From: Selaginella tamariscina
Lineage: Eukaryota > Streptophyta > Lycopodiopsida > Selaginellales > Selaginellaceae
Direction of reading: 5' to 3'
Assembly (NCBI GenBank): GCA_003024785.1
Contig: PUQB01000598.1
Coordinates: forward strand, 62,001-126,000
DNA length: 64,000 bases
This document shows positions 12,299-24,448 of the stretch, in pieces. The notes under the pieces were generated by a model that made no database searches, was not told the DNA's origin, and was given only the letters and a program-made list of their open reading frames with translations. Both the position numbers and the translations under genes were made by a program. How positions within the stretch are numbered: position 1 is the stretch's first letter; the number at the start of each line of letters is the position of its first letter.

Positions 12299-12447
12299 GA
12301 ACCCTAATAGCAGGTAAACGTGATTAACTCAAAAATCCTAATCATCCGCGTGGCACGTTCTTATTGGATGAATATCCAGCAATTCTATCCAACATCGTCC
12401 GCCATTCAAAAGACATCCAGAAGGCATTTGCAGCTAGTAGTGCGAGC

Positions 12448-13035
12448 ATGGCTCTGGCAATGCAAGCTTCTGTGGTGACAATGAAGCTGTCAAGCAGCAG
12501 CAGTGCAATCCAAGGCCAGAAGCTCCAGGTATCAACACATGCACGAATCTGCATGAGTGCTGCAGAGAAGGCAGAGAAGAAAGAGGAGAAGCCGGCCCCG
12601 GCAGGATTCACCCCTCCGGAGCTCAAGCCCGACACACCGTCCCCAATCTTTGGAGGAAGCACCGGTGGGTTGTTGCGCAAGGCCCAGGTGGAGGAGTTCT
12701 ATGTGATAACCTGGGAGTCACCCAAGGAACAGATATTCGAGATGCCCACTGGTGGAGCTGCGATAATGAGAGCCGGTCCTAACCTGCTCAAGCTGGCGAG
12801 AAAGGAGCAATGCTTGGCGTTGGGCACGAGGCTGCGGTCCAAGTACAAGATAAACTACCAGTTCTACAGGGTGTTCCCCAACGGAGAAGTGCAGTACTTG
12901 CATCCCAAGGATGGTGTCTACCCTGAGAAGGTGAATGCTGGAAGGAAAGGTGTTAACATCAACAACAGATCCATTGGGAAGAACGTCAATCCCATTGATG
13001 TTAAATTCACTGGGAAGCTCCCTTACGAAGTCTGA
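12448..13035 (+). CDS. PSAD: Photosystem I reaction center subunit II (PsaD), chloroplastic
   Basis: Stromal extrinsic subunit of photosystem I that forms the ferredoxin docking site together with PsaC and PsaE. The preferred start is the ATG at 12448 ([10 protein letters not shown]); an upstream in-frame ATG at 12367 would add 27 residues without transit character. An about 50-residue Ser/Ala-rich transit peptide is followed by the mature protein: [20 protein letters not shown], the WESPKEQ segment, [47 protein letters not shown] and the C-terminal PIDVKFTGK. Intronless and intact, with length (195 aa) close to land-plant PsaD. It is divergent with the zinc-ribbon gene. This is one of the few genes here with no frame break. 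Confidence 0.97.
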   Translation: MALAMQASVVTMKLSSSSSAIQGQKLQVSTHARICMSAAEKAEKKEEKPAPAGFTPPELKPDTPSPIFGGSTGGLLRKAQVEEFYVITWESPKEQIFEMPTGGAAIMRAGPNLLKLARKEQCLALGTRLRSKYKINYQFYRVFPNGEVQYLHPKDGVYPEKVNAGRKGVNINNRSIGKNVNPIDVKFTGKLPYEV

Positions 13036-13137
13036 AAATCAACTCTTTTATGTAATATATTCACGTTTATTGAATTTCTCTTGCAATGTGTGCGTGTGCA
13101 ACTAGTTGCTTTTGACCAAAATGTGGTTCGAAGATTC

Positions 13138-15457
13138 ATGCATAAACAGTTAAAGAAGAGCAGGGATCATGCAAGATCAAACTTATTAATAGCACTGAAA
13201 GAATGTAGTCGTGCTAGAGACTTGAAACGCGGGAAAGATCTACATGCTCAAGCCGTAAATGCTGGACATCTCTCCAATGAGTACGTCGTAAACAGTCTCA
13301 TAAACATGTATGCAAAATGCGGAAGCATGGTCGAGGCACGAAATCTGTTCAACAAGACCAAAAGACGTGATACAGTCTCCTGGAATGCTCTTTTGCATGG
13401 ATATGTGGAATATGGAGAGAGTGAAGTTGCTCTGAAACTATTTGGTTCTATGCAAGCTGACGGAACTAGTGCAGTTCCAAATGAAAGGACTTACGTGTCT
13501 GCACTCACGGCTTGTGCTTCTTTAGCTTCCAGGAAAGCTGGCATGGACGGAAACATATGGCTAGAGAAAGGAAGAGTTATCCACTTTGAAGCGGTGAAGA
13601 ACCGTTGTTGCAACATCTTTGTGCAGAACGCACTCATATACTTATATGGACAGTGCGGCAGCATGGCTGAAAGTCGTAAAGTGTTCGATGGCATGAACGT
13701 TCGCACCGTCGTGTCCTGGAACGCCCTCTTGCATGGATATGTTGAGAATGGTGAAAGTGAGCTAGCTCTGAAGATAGTCCATGCCATGGAGGAAAGCAGT
13801 TGTTATCCAGATGCAAGAACTTACGTTGCAGCACTTGGAGCTTGCGTGGATTTGGCCACCAGAAATGATGGAAGGCTTATGGACTGGCTGGGAGCTGGGA
13901 GGGCTATCCACTCAAAAGCATTGGCAAACCACTCGTATGACATGTTTGTGGAGAGCATGTTGGTCAACTGTACGCAAATGTGGTAGTATGGTCGAGGCCC
14001 AGGGTGTATTCAGTAACATGGTACATCGTGATGTAGTCGCTTGGAATGCTCTTTTGCAAGGCTACGTTGAAAATGGTCTGTGCGAACTGGCTCTGGAGCT
14101 ATTTCACAGTATGGGGAACGGCATGTGTCGGCCGGATGCTAGAACTTACAGTGCTGCACTCGAAGCGTGTGCAGCTTTGGCTGCCGAGAGATTGACAGAA
14201 CGGGATAAATGGTTGGAAACTGGGAAACGTATCCATGCCAGATCAGTAGCAAATCGTTGTTGTGACATCTTTGTGGACAGCATGCTAGTTGATATGTATG
14301 CAAAGTCTGGGAAGATGGTGGAAGCAAGAAAGATATTTGAGGCCATGGTCCAGCGAGACGTTGTTACATGGACTAGTTTGTTGCAAGGGTACGTGGATAA
14401 CGGAGAATGTGAGCTTGCTCTGAGACTGTTTGATGACATGGAAAGTGGTGGCTGTGCTCCTGATCCACGAGCCTATGTACTTGCACTCACAGCTTGTGCT
14501 TCATTGGCGGCTGAAAGAGATGGAAGATGCAACAGGACGTGGTTGAGCCGTGGAAAAGCTATCCATTCTCGAGCATTAATGAATAACCGGTGTGACAGCT
14601 TCGTGGATAATGCACTGGTTACCATGTATACACGGTCTGGCTGCACGATGGATGCTCGTATTCTTTTTGACAGCATGGCTGCTCGGACCACTGTGACGTG
14701 GAACTGCGTTGCTCGGGGATATGTGGACAACGGGGAGAACGAGCTCGCCTTGGAGTTCATTTGTGGAATGGATGCAAAGGGCGTGACCAAAAATTCCGCC
14801 ACCTTTGTGGCTGCACTTGCTGCCTGTGGTAACGTCATGGACTCAAGTACCGGAAGAGCATTTCATGCTGAGCTCCTCAGACTTGGACTGGAGGAAGATG
14901 TATTAGTGGCAACCTCTTTGGTCGACTTGTATGGGAAATGCGGGAGTCTGCAAGTTGCCGAGGCAACGTTCGATAACATCATTGTCAAGGACACATGGGC
15001 GTGGAACACATTAATAGGTGCATATAGCCGTGTTGGGTGCACCACAAGAGCACTCCAGCTCTTGGATGAACTCGAGAAGGAGAAGACATCACCTAACAAA
15101 GTCACCTTTACGCACATTCTGAATGCTTGCAGCCATGCCGGTGAAAGCGATAGAGGAAAGGAGTGTTTTGAGAAGATGTGGCATGTGTATGGGATCAAAC
15201 CAGATATCACCCACTATTCTTGTATTGTCGATCTTCTTGGCAGGTCAAACCATCTCAAGGAAGCTTTGGAGCTGGTGAAGAAAATGCCTGTGGAAGCTAA
15301 CGCTGTGGTATGGAGGACACTGCTGGGTGCTTGTAGGAAGTGGAACGATGTCGACATAGGTAGGTTGGCTTATGAGAAGTTGGTTGCACTGGATGGACAC
15401 AATGCTGCTACTTATGTGTTGATGTCTAATTTGTGTGGTGAACATAACAGTTGGTGA
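13138..15457 (+). CDS. PPR3: PLS-class pentatricopeptide repeat protein, broken near 13970-13980
   Basis: The first in-frame ATG is at 13138 (MHKQLKKSRDHARS). The N-terminal region has the usual plant start segment (LKECSRARDLKRGKDLHAQA). It is followed by long-short repeat pairs with NSLINMYAKCGSMVEARNLF, TVSWNALLHGYVE and interspersed ALTACASLA segments. The E-type end carries HYSCIVDLLGRSNHLKEAL, WRTLLGACRKWND and YVLMSNLCGEHN. It uses HGYVENGE/QGYVDNGE instead of the AYAQNGH of the other PPRs here, so it belongs to a different subfamily. Two bases appear to be missing around 13970-13980 (one in an A run), so the frame jumps between VESMLVN and KCGSMVEAQ. No introns, no DYW domain. A role in organelle RNA processing is inferred from the family only. 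Confidence 0.85.
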
Positions 15458-15714
15458 TGAAACCAACGAGTATTATGTATCACTGTTGCATGTGATGAAA
15501 CAGTGGAGTAAGATTCACTCAATACCCCCAGTACGTGTGACACGAGGACAAGGCGACACAAGTTTTGATGCCATGCAAGTAGTTGTCCCTGTTCCATGTC
15601 TAAAAAAAGAATGACCATGTTGCACTGTAAAAATCCTCAATCGATTTGGAGTATACAATACAAATGTTAAAACGTTGATAAATCCGTCACATGCATGCGA
15701 TTCCAATGGTCCAA

Positions 15715-16070
15715 AACCCAGCACACCGGCCGCTGGGTATAAAAGCCCCCTCCCTCTCCATTCAGAGCATCCTTTGCAACAGAGAGCTCTCCAGGGAGGG
15801 AGACTGTCGATCATGTTTTACATCATGTCCATGTCTGTGGTCCGTGAACAAGTTCTTCCCACGCTCCCAACCTACCAACGAAGAAGCTGGCAAGGTAATG
15901 TGAATGGTTGCTTAGTTTATAGCTATTCTCGTTAAGTGCCATCTACCAGCTGTGGCTTTTGACCTGCTGGATCTCATTGGTACACGTGGCTCATTTTTTT
16001 AGCAAATATCAGGACAGGGGTTTAAGTGTTCTCGCGTCTTGTATTCGGATAGCCTTGAATCTCACTCGCC
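15715..16070 (+). promoter_or_regulatory. Promoter and leader of the GAPN gene
   Basis: A TATA box (GGGTATAAAAGCC, about 15736-15748) follows CCAATGG at about 15704. Downstream comes a C/T-rich transcribed-looking stretch. A good 5' splice donor (GGCAAG then GTAATG) lies near 15895, and plausible acceptors lie before 16071. This suggests a leader intron upstream of the GAPN start codon. ATGs at about 15812 and 15824 would form short upstream ORFs if this leader is correct. The splicing of this leader is an inference. Confidence 0.5.
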
Positions 16071-17991
16071 ATGGCTGATGCAGGACCCTTCGATGACATA
16101 ATCGAGGAAGGAGTGTTCAAGTACTATGCAGATGGCGAGTGGAAGCAATCCGCCTCCCGCAAGTCGGTCACAATTTCCAACCCAGCAACACGGCAGCCAC
16201 AGTACAAGGTCCAAGGTAAGAATTAGCAGCCGTAACAAGCCTTTGTGGGTGCTCAATTGCATGGATGGCAGCATGCACGCAGGAGGAAGTGAACAGGGCC
16301 GTCGAGAGTGCAAAAGCCGCACAGAAAGTGTGGGCAAAGACGCCCTTGTGGAAACGAGCAGAGACCCTTCACAAGGCGGCAGCGCTGCTCAAGGATCTCA
16401 AGAACCCAATTGCCGAATGCCTGATCAAGGAGATTGCCAAGCCTGCCAAGGATGCTGTTTCCGAGGTACGCCTAGGAACGTTGCACTGAATGTTGCTAAG
16501 TGACTCTTGGTGTCTGTCTAAGGTTGTCCGCTCGGGAGATCTCATCTCTTACACGGCCGAGGAGGGCGTGAGATTGCTTGCCGAAGGCAAATTCCTTGTG
16601 TCTGACAGCTTTCCAGGAAATGACAGAACCAAGCTTTGTCTTACTTCCAAGGTGAGTTTAATATTCATTTGGAAAATTTCTAAGTTGATATTTCCTAGAT
16701 TCCTCTCGGAGTCGTGCTGGCGATCCCGCCTTTCAATTATCCGGTCAACCTCGCAGTTTCTAAAATAGCACCTGCTCTTATTGCCGGAAACGCTGTCGTG
16801 TTGAAGCCGCCCACGCAAGGAGCGGTTGCCGGACTTCACACCGTACACTGCTTCCATCTTGCCGGATTCCCCAAGGGTCTCATCAGCTGCATCACCGGGA
16901 AAGGCTCCGAGATCGGTGACTTCCTCACCATGCATCCTGGAATTAACTGCATCAGGTACACAATGTACGTATGCTGCATAGATATGCTTAGGACCTTGTA
17001 TTTGTGCAGCTTTACTGGTGGAGACACGGGAATTGCAATCTCCAAGAAATCTGGAATGATCCCTCTACAGATGGAGCTTGGCGGAAAGGATGCATGCATC
17101 GTGTTGGAAGATGCTGATATTGACCTTGCTGCTGCAAGCATTGTCAAGGGTGGCTTTTCTTATAGGTACTAATACTTTTTGAAAATTGTGCATTCTGTTG
17201 CTATATCGTGGAGAATGTTCTGCAGTGGCCAGCGTTGCACCGCAGTGAAGATTGTGCTTGTGATAGAATCGGTTGCAGACGAGCTCGTTGCAAAGGTGAA
17301 TGAAAAGATTGCAAAGCTCAAGGTTGGTCCACCGGAAGAAGACTGTGACATCACGGCAGTTGTGAGTGAATCTTCTGCCAACTTCATTGAAGGCCTTGTC
17401 ATGGATGCCAAGGAGAAGGGTGCAACATTCTGCCAGGTTTGCACCTCGTGTTTTACTTATTTCACGCATGAGTTTGCTTTCTATTTATAGGAATACAAGA
17501 GAGAAGGCAACCTCATTTGGCCTTTGTTTCTTGATCACGTGAGACCCGACATGAGGCTGGCGTGGGAAGAACCATTTGGCCCAGTCATTCCTGTCATTCG
17601 GATAAGCTCGGTGGAAGAGGGAATTCATCATTGTAATGCTAGCAACCTTGCACTCCAGGTAAAAATGTTTATTAAACAAATGTGATATTTATTAAACTGT
17701 TTTATTTTCTCAGGGATGCGTATTCACCCGTGACATAAACAAGGCGATGATGATCAGTGATGCAATGGAAACTGGAAGCGTGCAGATAAACTCCGCTCCT
17801 GCTCGAGGTCCGGACCATTTTCCTTTCCAGGTACGTCTACACACACGTGTACACACATATTGTAAATGTGAATGCAGGGGCTTAGAGATAGTGGCATCGG
17901 ATCGCAAGGTGTGCCTAACAGCATTAACATGATGACCAAGATAAAGACGACGGTGATCAATCTTCCAGCACCATCCTACACAATGGGCTGA
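16071..17991 (+). CDS. GAPN: Non-phosphorylating NADP-dependent glyceraldehyde-3-phosphate dehydrogenase (ALDH11 family)
   Basis: Cytosolic enzyme that oxidises glyceraldehyde 3-phosphate to 3-phosphoglycerate while making NADPH. Nine exons: 16071-16215, 16272-16465, 16523-16651, 16699-16955, 17010-17165, 17226-17436, 17491-17658, 17714-17830, 17878-17991, all joining in frame with GT-AG introns. The protein starts MADAGPFDDIIEEGVFKYYA. Aldehyde dehydrogenase landmarks: IPPFNYPVNLAVSK, the cofactor-fold FTGGDTGIAI, the ELGGKDACIV segment with the catalytic Glu, and SGQRCTAVK with the catalytic Cys (its codon is completed across the intron at 17165/17226). Further on are WEEPFGPVIPV and the C-terminal GLRDSGIGSQGVPNSINMM. 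It is full length (about 496 residues) and shows no frame break. The match to plant GAPN is close throughout. Confidence 0.96.
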
Positions 17992-18090
17992 AATTGGGCG
18001 CACGATTTTGTTGCTGGTTCTTGATAATGATGAAATAAATAGATCGTAGGAATATGTATGTTCTCTCTGTACTTATTTTTTAAAGAGCTG

Positions 18091-18138
18091 AGCGCTTATT
18101 TGCTGTTCATAAGTAGCGCTTATTTGCTGTTCATAAGT
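18091..18138 (+). repeat. Perfect 24-bp tandem duplication
   Basis: Two identical adjacent copies of a 24-bp unit that starts AGCGCTTATTTGC and ends TCATAAGT, at 18091-18114 and 18115-18138. It lies in the spacer between GAPN and a PPR relic. The perfect identity suggests a recent slippage or repair event. Confidence 0.9.
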
Positions 18139-18279
18139 CTTGGCTCTTACATGCATAATTGTGTCCTAAACCTCAGAGCAAAAACCGATGATTCTACCGG
18201 TGTTTCTACTCACTTTCAGCTTGGTGCGTGCTTTCTATGGCACTAAGGCTCTAGTTTGGAAGCACTTGTGGCTGGCCAC

Positions 18280-18900
18280 TGCTGTGGGATTTGATAGTAG
18301 CCACTCCCTTCATCCATGAAGCAGCACATGCACACGAGATAGTCACTCCAGTGGCAATGGCAGCATTGTTCTATTCAGACCAAGGTCCGAGCCTTCCTCT
18401 CCTACACACCCGACAACTCTCCGTTCATTTTTGCCAGGTACATGGAGCTGCCTCATGCTTGGCTACGGAGAAAGCTCAGTTGCTCTTGATTGGTTCGCAA
18501 GAATGGATTGTGAATCGGACCGAGACCGTGTTACGGACAGCTGATCCACATAGAAATCTGCAGACTTGGCCTCGAAATAGACCAACTGGTAGCAAATGCC
18601 TTGGTGAACTTCTATTCCAAGTGCAGAAGCTTGTCTAGAGCCGAAGAGTTATTTGATCGTATGCATTCTCCATATATTCCTTGATGGCAGGATACAGCTC
18701 ACTTTGCTCACGAGCGTGCCCATTACAATAAACTGTATTGTCAGGGCCTTCAGTCAAGGCCGGTCTAGTGGACGAGGACAAGAAATGCTTCGAGTACATG
18801 CAGAGACATGGCATAGACCCCACTTTGGAACACTATACTGGCATGCTGGGGAGAGCTAACATGCTGGAAGATGCTTTGTCACCGGCGATGGACCTCTGGA
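18280..18900 (+). pseudogene. PPR gene relic
   Basis: Scattered peptide matches to the PPR family remain in shifting frames: around 18550-18650 a segment reading like IHIEICRLGLEIDQLVANAL followed by VNFYSKCRSLSRAEELFD; around 18740-18890 the E-motif piece AGLVDEDKKCFEYMQ and HYTGMLGRANMLEDAL. The middle repeats are missing and stops interrupt every frame. This is a decayed copy, unlike the nearly intact PPR genes in the window. Confidence 0.65.
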
Positions 18901-19439
18901 TTATATATATATATATATATGCTTACGTTAAGCTGTGCACTTGGCACCAAGTCTTAAGCTTGCTTTACGAAGGGACAAAACATTATTTCGTCTCCATCTT
19001 TATAATGTATAGTAACATATAATAATATTATTAGCCCTGTTGGGTGTTACATTATTTAATTATTGAAAAAGCTGTTATACATGTTACTAATTACTAATTA
19101 GTTTCTAATGATTTTTATTTAACAGATTATTACATAGGTTCGTTAGACAGAACTTAGTTCTTGCTGCGCGTGTCTAGATAATGTATACAGTAACTCACAC
19201 ATTTTTTTAAATAGCAGGAACATAATGCGGGAGCATTCAAAGGCGAAGGATTGGGAACGTTCACGGACAGTGCTTCGTTAACACGTTTGCGGATTACGTG
19301 GTTACGTTCCTGCAGTACTTGGAGAGTGAGGTATGCTATAGATAACCTTGCGTTAGAGAGAGAGATATCGTGCAGTTGTGAAGATGTGTCAAATTTAAAA
19401 CAGGACAACAGGTTGGCTTATCACACAACACGCACAATT

Positions 19440-19530
19440 ATACTTATAAAGATGTCACACCGCAATATGTTTGTATGCAATGTCAAACACCTTGGTGGAC
19501 ATGTATGGGAAATGTTGTAGCATGGAGAGA
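19440..19530 (+). pseudogene. Short PPR fragment
   Basis: A single PPR-like peptide of the type SNTLVDMYGKCCSM is readable around 19478-19525, with no repeats before or after. It is probably part of the same decayed locus as the relic at 18280-18900. The rest of 18900-19730 is AT-rich, with an AT dinucleotide run near 18902-18921, and holds no gene that I can see. Confidence 0.45.
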
Positions 19531-19733
19531 TGTGTCTTCATGTATGCACATGTGTAAAAGATACGTTTTCTGTACATGTCTATCATGTGTTGGAAACTTT
19601 AGTTATGTCATATTATTTACTATGTCCCGTACCTGGCTTCATTAAAATGTTTATATGATTAAAGTTCGATATTCAGCATGGAAATTTCATTAAACAGTTG
19701 ACATATGCAAAACCTCGGAAACAACAAACCAGT

Positions 19734-20401
<668 letters not shown>

Positions 20402-20618
20402 TGTCCCGAAACCAAAGGCGGCCGCTGCAGAACCCTAAGGAGCCGAAACCCTAGGTTATTTCAGTGTCTATAAGAATCAACGGCTCTTGACACCTCTTAA
20501 TGAACGGTCGCGATTACTTAATCCCAACTAACGGTTGAGATGGCTTTCTATAGGATGACCACGATTTTCAATGCCCTAGCCCTAAAATGAAGAGGAATCA
20601 AATGTAAGTACTGGAGCC
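20402..20618. promoter_or_regulatory. Divergent promoter between eL42 and the MCD1-like gene
   Basis: This 217-bp spacer serves both genes. It contains telo-box-like motifs (AACCCTAA at 20431-20438, AAACCCTAG at 20446-20454) next to the eL42 start, and CCCTAGCCCTAAA at about 20574-20586 next to the other start. Telo-boxes near the transcription start are well known for plant ribosomal-protein genes. Confidence 0.55.
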
Positions 20619-21586
20619 ATGGGCGACTCTCCAGCGGCTTCATTCATCGGATTGAGAACTTCGGGTAATTTTGCGCAGCTCAATCCGTTGTGTACAAGAT
20701 TCGAGCTCCCAGAATGGTCCACATTGCCAACGAAGCGTTGCGCTAAACGAGTTCTTCTTGCTCAAGCTCAATCGAGGAGCACGTCTTCCAATGTAGGACC
20801 TGGAAAGAAGTTCTACGAGTCCTTGTCGATTTCACCTCCGAAACTGGTAATTTAAGCTCTTCTTTTCCAGGAATGTTGGTTTATGCTAACGCTGTGCAGA
20901 TCAGTAATGCTGCTCCTGCGAATCTTGTAACAGCCGCGGGGGTAGTAGCTGCAATATGTGTGCTTCTCTATGTCAGAGGTCACTTGAGGAGGTCCTGTAA
21001 CGAAGTGGGAGGCTCTGTCTCCGACTTAATCAGAAGAGGTCAAATACGGTCCGACAGAAAACCAGAGTAAGTAGCTGTTTCTTGGTGTTTTATCTATTGA
21101 GTAGTTTATATCCAGTGCTTTTGTAGCTCGAGGCCACTCAAATACGAAGACCCTTTTAACAATCCCCTTGTGAGAGTAGGCAAGAAAAATCCAATCGTGA
21201 GAATGTGTGGGAAGATATTCAGATTAGCACCAGTGACACTGACGGAGGAGAAAGTGTTGAGCCATCAAAACAGAAGGATTCAGGCTTACCAATGGAGGAG
21301 GCCCGTAGTGTTCCTCAACGAAGGTGATCCGGTCCCAGAAGGTGTTGACCCGGAAGAAGTGAGGTGGATACCGACGAATCACCCTTTTGCTACTACAAAA
21401 GACTACATTGATGAAGACTTGGCCCAGAAGAACGTGTATCAAACCCGTGGAGTGCCGTCGCGTGTGAGAGCAGAGCACGAAGCACTCCGAAAGAAAATGA
21501 AGGAAGCGACAGAAGTAGTACATAAACCTCACACAAATGTTGTGCGCGTGCTGAAACGGGTTTTTTCAGAATGTCCCCTTTCCTGA
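20619..21586 (+). CDS. Chloroplast membrane protein, MCD1-like (plastid division)
   Basis: Three exons: 20619-20846, 20900-21066 and 21127 onward. The N-terminus is Ser/Arg-rich (MGDSPAASFIGLRTSGNF), like a transit peptide. A hydrophobic segment (LVTAAGVVAAICVLLYV) in exon 2 is a likely membrane anchor. The conserved C-terminal part reads PLKYEDPFNNPLVRVGKKN, MCGKIFRLAPVTLTEEK, QAYQWRRPVVFLNEGDPVP, RWIPTNHPFATT and DIDEDLAQKNVYQ-like text. This resembles plant MULTIPLE CHLOROPLAST DIVISION SITE 1, which helps position the division ring; I recall this family from memory and could not check it. The stop at 21586 follows a T6 run (about 21562). In the neighbouring frame the protein continues (NVPFPESGSNHS) to a stop at about 21654, so the true end is probably there, with one indel in the T run. 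Confidence 0.6.
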
Positions 21587-21654
21587 AAGTGGTTCAAATC
21601 ATTCTGCACCAAACTCTGAAGATCAGGACTCTCAATCCCCAGAGAAGGCTTGAA

Positions 21655-22510
21655 GTGGATCAACAGCGGCTATATCAGCTAGAGGCAGGCTTTCGATGGA
21701 ATAATGTCTAGCATTATGTGCTCTTACTAGACTAAGTCTGGCTGATAACTTAGTAAGTGTAAATGATGTATGGATTTGCTAAACTCTCGCGCGCGCGCGT
21801 GTGTCTGAGAGAGAGAGAGAGAGGATCCACCTCTTGTGACTGGTCAAGAGTTATGACACATACATTGCTCTACATTTCTAAGTAATGGTTGATCTGTGAC
21901 TTCATATAATGAAGTATTAAGGATCCAGCATGTAGAATTATCAGTCACAAAAGATGCACGGCAGAGGTACTATATAACCAGGTAAGTTTCAAGCATAACC
22001 AGCTATATACACACGCATTCGACGTAGTATTTGCTGTAGCTTTAGTACAACATATTATACAAAGAAAATTTTAAGGCGAAATCTTCCACATGCAATTTGA
22101 AAAGCAAAAACATTATATACATTAATAAGGCTGTCTTAGTATTACGTATTTATACAGTGACATGTTCCCAATACGTAGCTATATTTTGAGCATACTCTTA
22201 ACAAGAAAGATTAGTACAAGCACACTCAGAAAAATACACGAGAAAAGACACTTAATTACCTTAGAGGTTGTTTTCCCATTCTCACGCTGTTCAAGGAAAA
22301 GAAATCACACGGAACACCACCCCAACATTAAGGAACACCATCCCAATATCACGGCCCATTCAGCATACTATCTATGAACCAAATTATAAGATAAGATTAA
22401 GTTAGATGCAAAAGATCGTCAAAGAGCTTATTGTTCCATGCTAATCCAAACCTCATTCCGGAGAATAAAAATGACAACCTCCAGCCGTTTCAACTACCCA
22501 CAACTAATTG
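21655..22510. other. Spacer with microsatellite, no gene seen
   Basis: Contains a (CG)n(TG)n(GA)n microsatellite at about 21787-21823 and otherwise AT-rich DNA. The converging 3' ends of the MCD1-like gene and the SR gene flank it. No ORF or RNA gene is supported. Confidence 0.55.
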
Positions 22511-24448
22511 CTATGACTCCTGCGAAGGACAGACGTAAATCAACCTATCTAAACAGAATATATTTTACTAGTTAAACCTACATAGTTAAGGTTAAATAGA
22601 CGTGTGTACTTACCTCGTGATCGTTGTTGTAGGGACTTCGAATGACGCCCGGGCCAGCAGATGCACCTCGTTTCTCCTCTGGGGATAAACTGCGGCGGTC
22701 CACTGGTGAAGCATCTCTCCTGTATTGAATCCAAACTCAGCATACATAATATTGTCAATCATCTCTGTCTCTCCTAGGCACGCTCACAACTATATAATCA
22801 ATATACACTATAGACTGAATATACTTATAGTTCTCATAATAGATTTGTGTGGAAAATGTGAGGTGTGTGTGTGTGTGTGTGTGTCTATCTTTCTTTCTAT
22901 CTATCTATCTATCTATCTATATTTATATCCTCGACTGTGTTCACTATTAAGTTAAATATAGGCTTTTTCCACCTTCGTCCTTCTCCTCCATCTATAGTAG
23001 CAGGGCCTGGCGATGTGGACCCTCGCTCTCTAACAGGACTTGGTGAACGACCTCGATCAGGGCTGTAAATGCAAATAAGCAAACAAGGATGGATGCTAAC
23101 CACTATGCATATGTATGTATGTGTGTATATATGTATATGAGAGAGAGAGCAGCCTATCACATGTACAGATATTACGCCATGTATAGATGTTACTACTTGT
23201 ACCTTCTCGGCGCAGGGGAGGAATCACGTCGTCTTGCTTCACGACGACTATCTTGAGGAGAATACCTGTCCGTGCTAAGGCTCCGGCTCCGACTTCGACC
23301 ATGTGTATTGAAGCGCTCACGTTCGTACCTGTCTTTACTTCGACCGCCTTCATATGTATCTCTGCTCCGTTCACGGTGGTGTTGACGGTGGTGGCTGTAG
23401 TCCCGTTCGTACCTGTCCCTGCTACGTTCACGCTCGTATCTTCGGTCACGATCATACACGTCTCTGTAACCATCTCTGTCTCTACCACGCTCGTATCTGC
23501 GGCTCTTCCCGTAGTTGTCAGAGTATTCCCTATCCCGTCCGTAATCCTCCCTGTTTCGTCTGCTCAATATATAACACGCTCGCCAGTTAAACATGTCCAT
23601 GTAATCATAACAATCCTAGATACTGATTCACAGATATTTCATATATAAAATGATAAAACTAACCCGGAGCGTTTTGGGCTACGACTGCGCGACCGGCTAC
23701 GTATATTAGTTATCCTGCCACAATATCTGCAAAATCCACGGCAACAGTTAAGCGACAGATAGAAGCATAATCAAGCAAACAAGGGTCTAAGTATAAGATT
23801 AGTCGTCTCCAAATCGCTTCAAGACGTGAGCAATCAGACTCACATATTTTCATCATTCCGACCTTGGCAAATTGTACAGCAATATGCCTTCCATCAATGT
23901 TCATACCTGCGTGGGGGGGCGAGGGCGGGGGAAGAAAATCTATTAACTTACGTTATCTCCGAATTCTTGTCATATTTTGCAAACTGAACCATAATGTTAC
24001 GTCCGTTGAGATTCTTACCTGCAACCACACACATTAAAGATAAGTCATCAGTACACGGCAGAAGAAAGAAAAAGCAAAAATTATATGCATTTACCATCCA
24101 GCCTATCAATCGCTTTTTGTGCTTCGTCCACATGCTTGTACCGCACAAATGCAAATCCGCGTGACTCACCGGTCCTGTACGAGCCAAATTAACACATAAG
24201 AAAGAAAAGAAAAGGAAAACCGTTTTCAACCTCCGATCTCTTGGAATGAAAATGTCGACCACTTTGCCATAGCGATCAAAGAGCGGGTAAAGATCGTCTG
24301 CGGTTGTTCCTGCAGGCCCACATTGTGAAATTCACATACACGCCTGAATCCGAATTGGAACAGAGGACTTACGGAAGGTGATATTGAGGACGAGAAGCGA
24401 ATACGTATCCCGGATGTCCGGCGGCCCCGCTCGCCCGAAGTGCGACAT
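22511..24448 (-). CDS. SC35: SC35-type SR splicing factor (RRM plus RS domain)
   Basis: Nuclear pre-mRNA splicing factor of the SRSF2/SC35 group. Exons: 24373-24448, 24231-24309, 24095-24174, 23952-24018 (or the alternative 23844-23906), 23664-23726, 23203-23560, 22973-23062, 22614-22719, 22511-22519. The start MSHFGRAGPPDIRDTYSLLV is diagnostic. The RRM has RNP2 (LLVLNI) and RNP1 (RGFAFVRY), with VVDIFIPRDRR between them and ending in GRNIMVQFAKY. The rest is an RS-rich tail: SRSRSRSPKRS, repeated RYERERSRD, SPDRGRSPSPVRERGS, and the terminal NNDHEES. Exon 2 uses a weak donor (GTTGAA). The main path (with 23952-24018) is open from start to stop. A CT/GT/GATA microsatellite lies in an intron at about 22862-22923. 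The gene is divergent with PPR4 (169 bp). Confidence 0.93.
23844..23906 (-). other. Second, homologous copy of SC35 exon 4 (alternative or poison exon)
   Basis: Directly downstream of exon 4 (23952-24018), only 45 nt away, lies a second exon with good splice sites: CGCAG before it and GTGAGT after it. Its peptide, MNIDGRHIAVQFAK, parallels KNLNGRNIMVQFAK in exon 4. Both enter in the same phase after LDG. As read it is 63 nt and would throw the next exon out of frame. With one more base (the text RNDEN then appears in place of VGMMK) it would be 64 nt and leave the same phase as exon 4. Joining both exons in series gives an early stop. Confidence 0.7.

Noticed and set aside
12364..12447. Longer PsaD with an N-terminal extension from 12364
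   Set aside because: The extension is not transit-like, while the ATG at 12448 opens a normal PsaD transit peptide.
23187..23648. Plus-strand ORF of 153 codons over the SR gene
   Set aside because: It is the antisense shadow of the Arg/Ser/Tyr-rich exon 6 of SC35.
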